From Pseudomonadales bacterium (GTDB taxonomy: Bacteria; Pseudomonadota; Gammaproteobacteria; Pseudomonadales; Halieaceae), in assembly GCA_024234855.1 (NCBI GenBank), contig JACKNN010000014.1:1-30309 (forward strand): a stretch of DNA of 30,309 bases, given 5' to 3'. Position numbers and translations under genes: made by a program. Under the pieces are notes generated by a model that worked only from the letters and a program-made list of their open reading frames with translations, did not search any database and was not told the origin of the DNA. Shown here piece by piece: positions 30,182-30,309 of this stretch. Every line of letters begins with the position of its first letter. Positions within the stretch are counted from its first letter, which is position 1.

Positions 30182-30309
30182 GGCCAGATCAAGGCGGTTT
30201 TGTGAGCAGATTTTCCCCCCTGGCGCAGGAGCCGAGTCCTGCATCCCGGCGCAAAGCCAGGTCATGCGGGCCGCACCTGTTAGCTACCGCAGGGAGGATT
30301 GCCGGTGCG

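Noticed and set aside
1..30309. Mobile elements, CRISPR arrays, tRNA or defence systems
   Set aside because: No transposase, integrase, regularly spaced repeat, cloverleaf or known defence gene was seen; every sizeable gene fits a housekeeping or metabolic family.

Overview
The window reads as a chromosomal stretch of a GC-rich gammaproteobacterium. The protein set (CysB, ThrH, NsrR/NnrS, an RND-type MMPL transporter with a YCF48-like partner, an F420-type LLM oxidoreductase, a PhyH dioxygenase, an SnoaL-like protein) suggests a marine aerobic lineage such as Halieaceae/Cellvibrionales. That placement is inference from gene content only. I saw no tRNA, rRNA, insertion sequence, integrase, phage gene or CRISPR array. 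Genes are dense and mostly ordinary core or accessory metabolism.

Layout. 1-2440: the 3' end of a thioredoxin-like gene, then nsrR (+) convergent with nnrS (-). Both genes carry a closely matching 23-bp NsrR-type operator in their promoters, so this is a self-contained nitric-oxide response unit. 2442-7368: a minus-strand run in the order yebC-like, DUF523(TudS)-DUF1722 fusion, photolyase, M32 carboxypeptidase. 7517-11787: a family VIII-type serine hydrolase (+), then three minus-strand genes: an apparently C-terminally truncated pectinacetylesterase-like lipoprotein, a PhyH dioxygenase and an LLM oxidoreductase. 11970-13199: a tight moaC-moaD-moaE operon for molybdopterin synthesis, followed by a flavin reductase. 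13844-16017: NUDIX hydrolase, peroxiredoxin and metallo-beta-lactamase-fold hydrolase. 16018-17254: an AT-rich intergenic stretch with inverted repeats and a small ORF, an SnoaL-like gene, and a convergent MarR regulator.

17426-21066: exonuclease III, an orphan yajC, a D-cysteine desulfhydrase-like enzyme and a sodium:alanine symporter. 21169-24255: a long acetyl-CoA hydrolase/transferase with an FNR/Anr-like box about 41.5 bp upstream of its predicted transcription start, and a cytosolic 5'-nucleotidase-like protein. 24365-26042: cysB and thrH. 26068-29589 (-): a YCF48-like exported protein and an MMPL/RND transporter in one operon. 29736-30122 (-): methylglyoxal synthase.

The strongest new reading is at the level of regulation and gene decay, not a wholly novel system: the paired NsrR operators, the FNR-type promoter on the CoA-transferase gene, a promoter that forces a TTG start for moaC, the esterase that lost its C-terminus at a convergent overlap, and the thio-base desulfidase-like/DUF1722/photolyase cluster.
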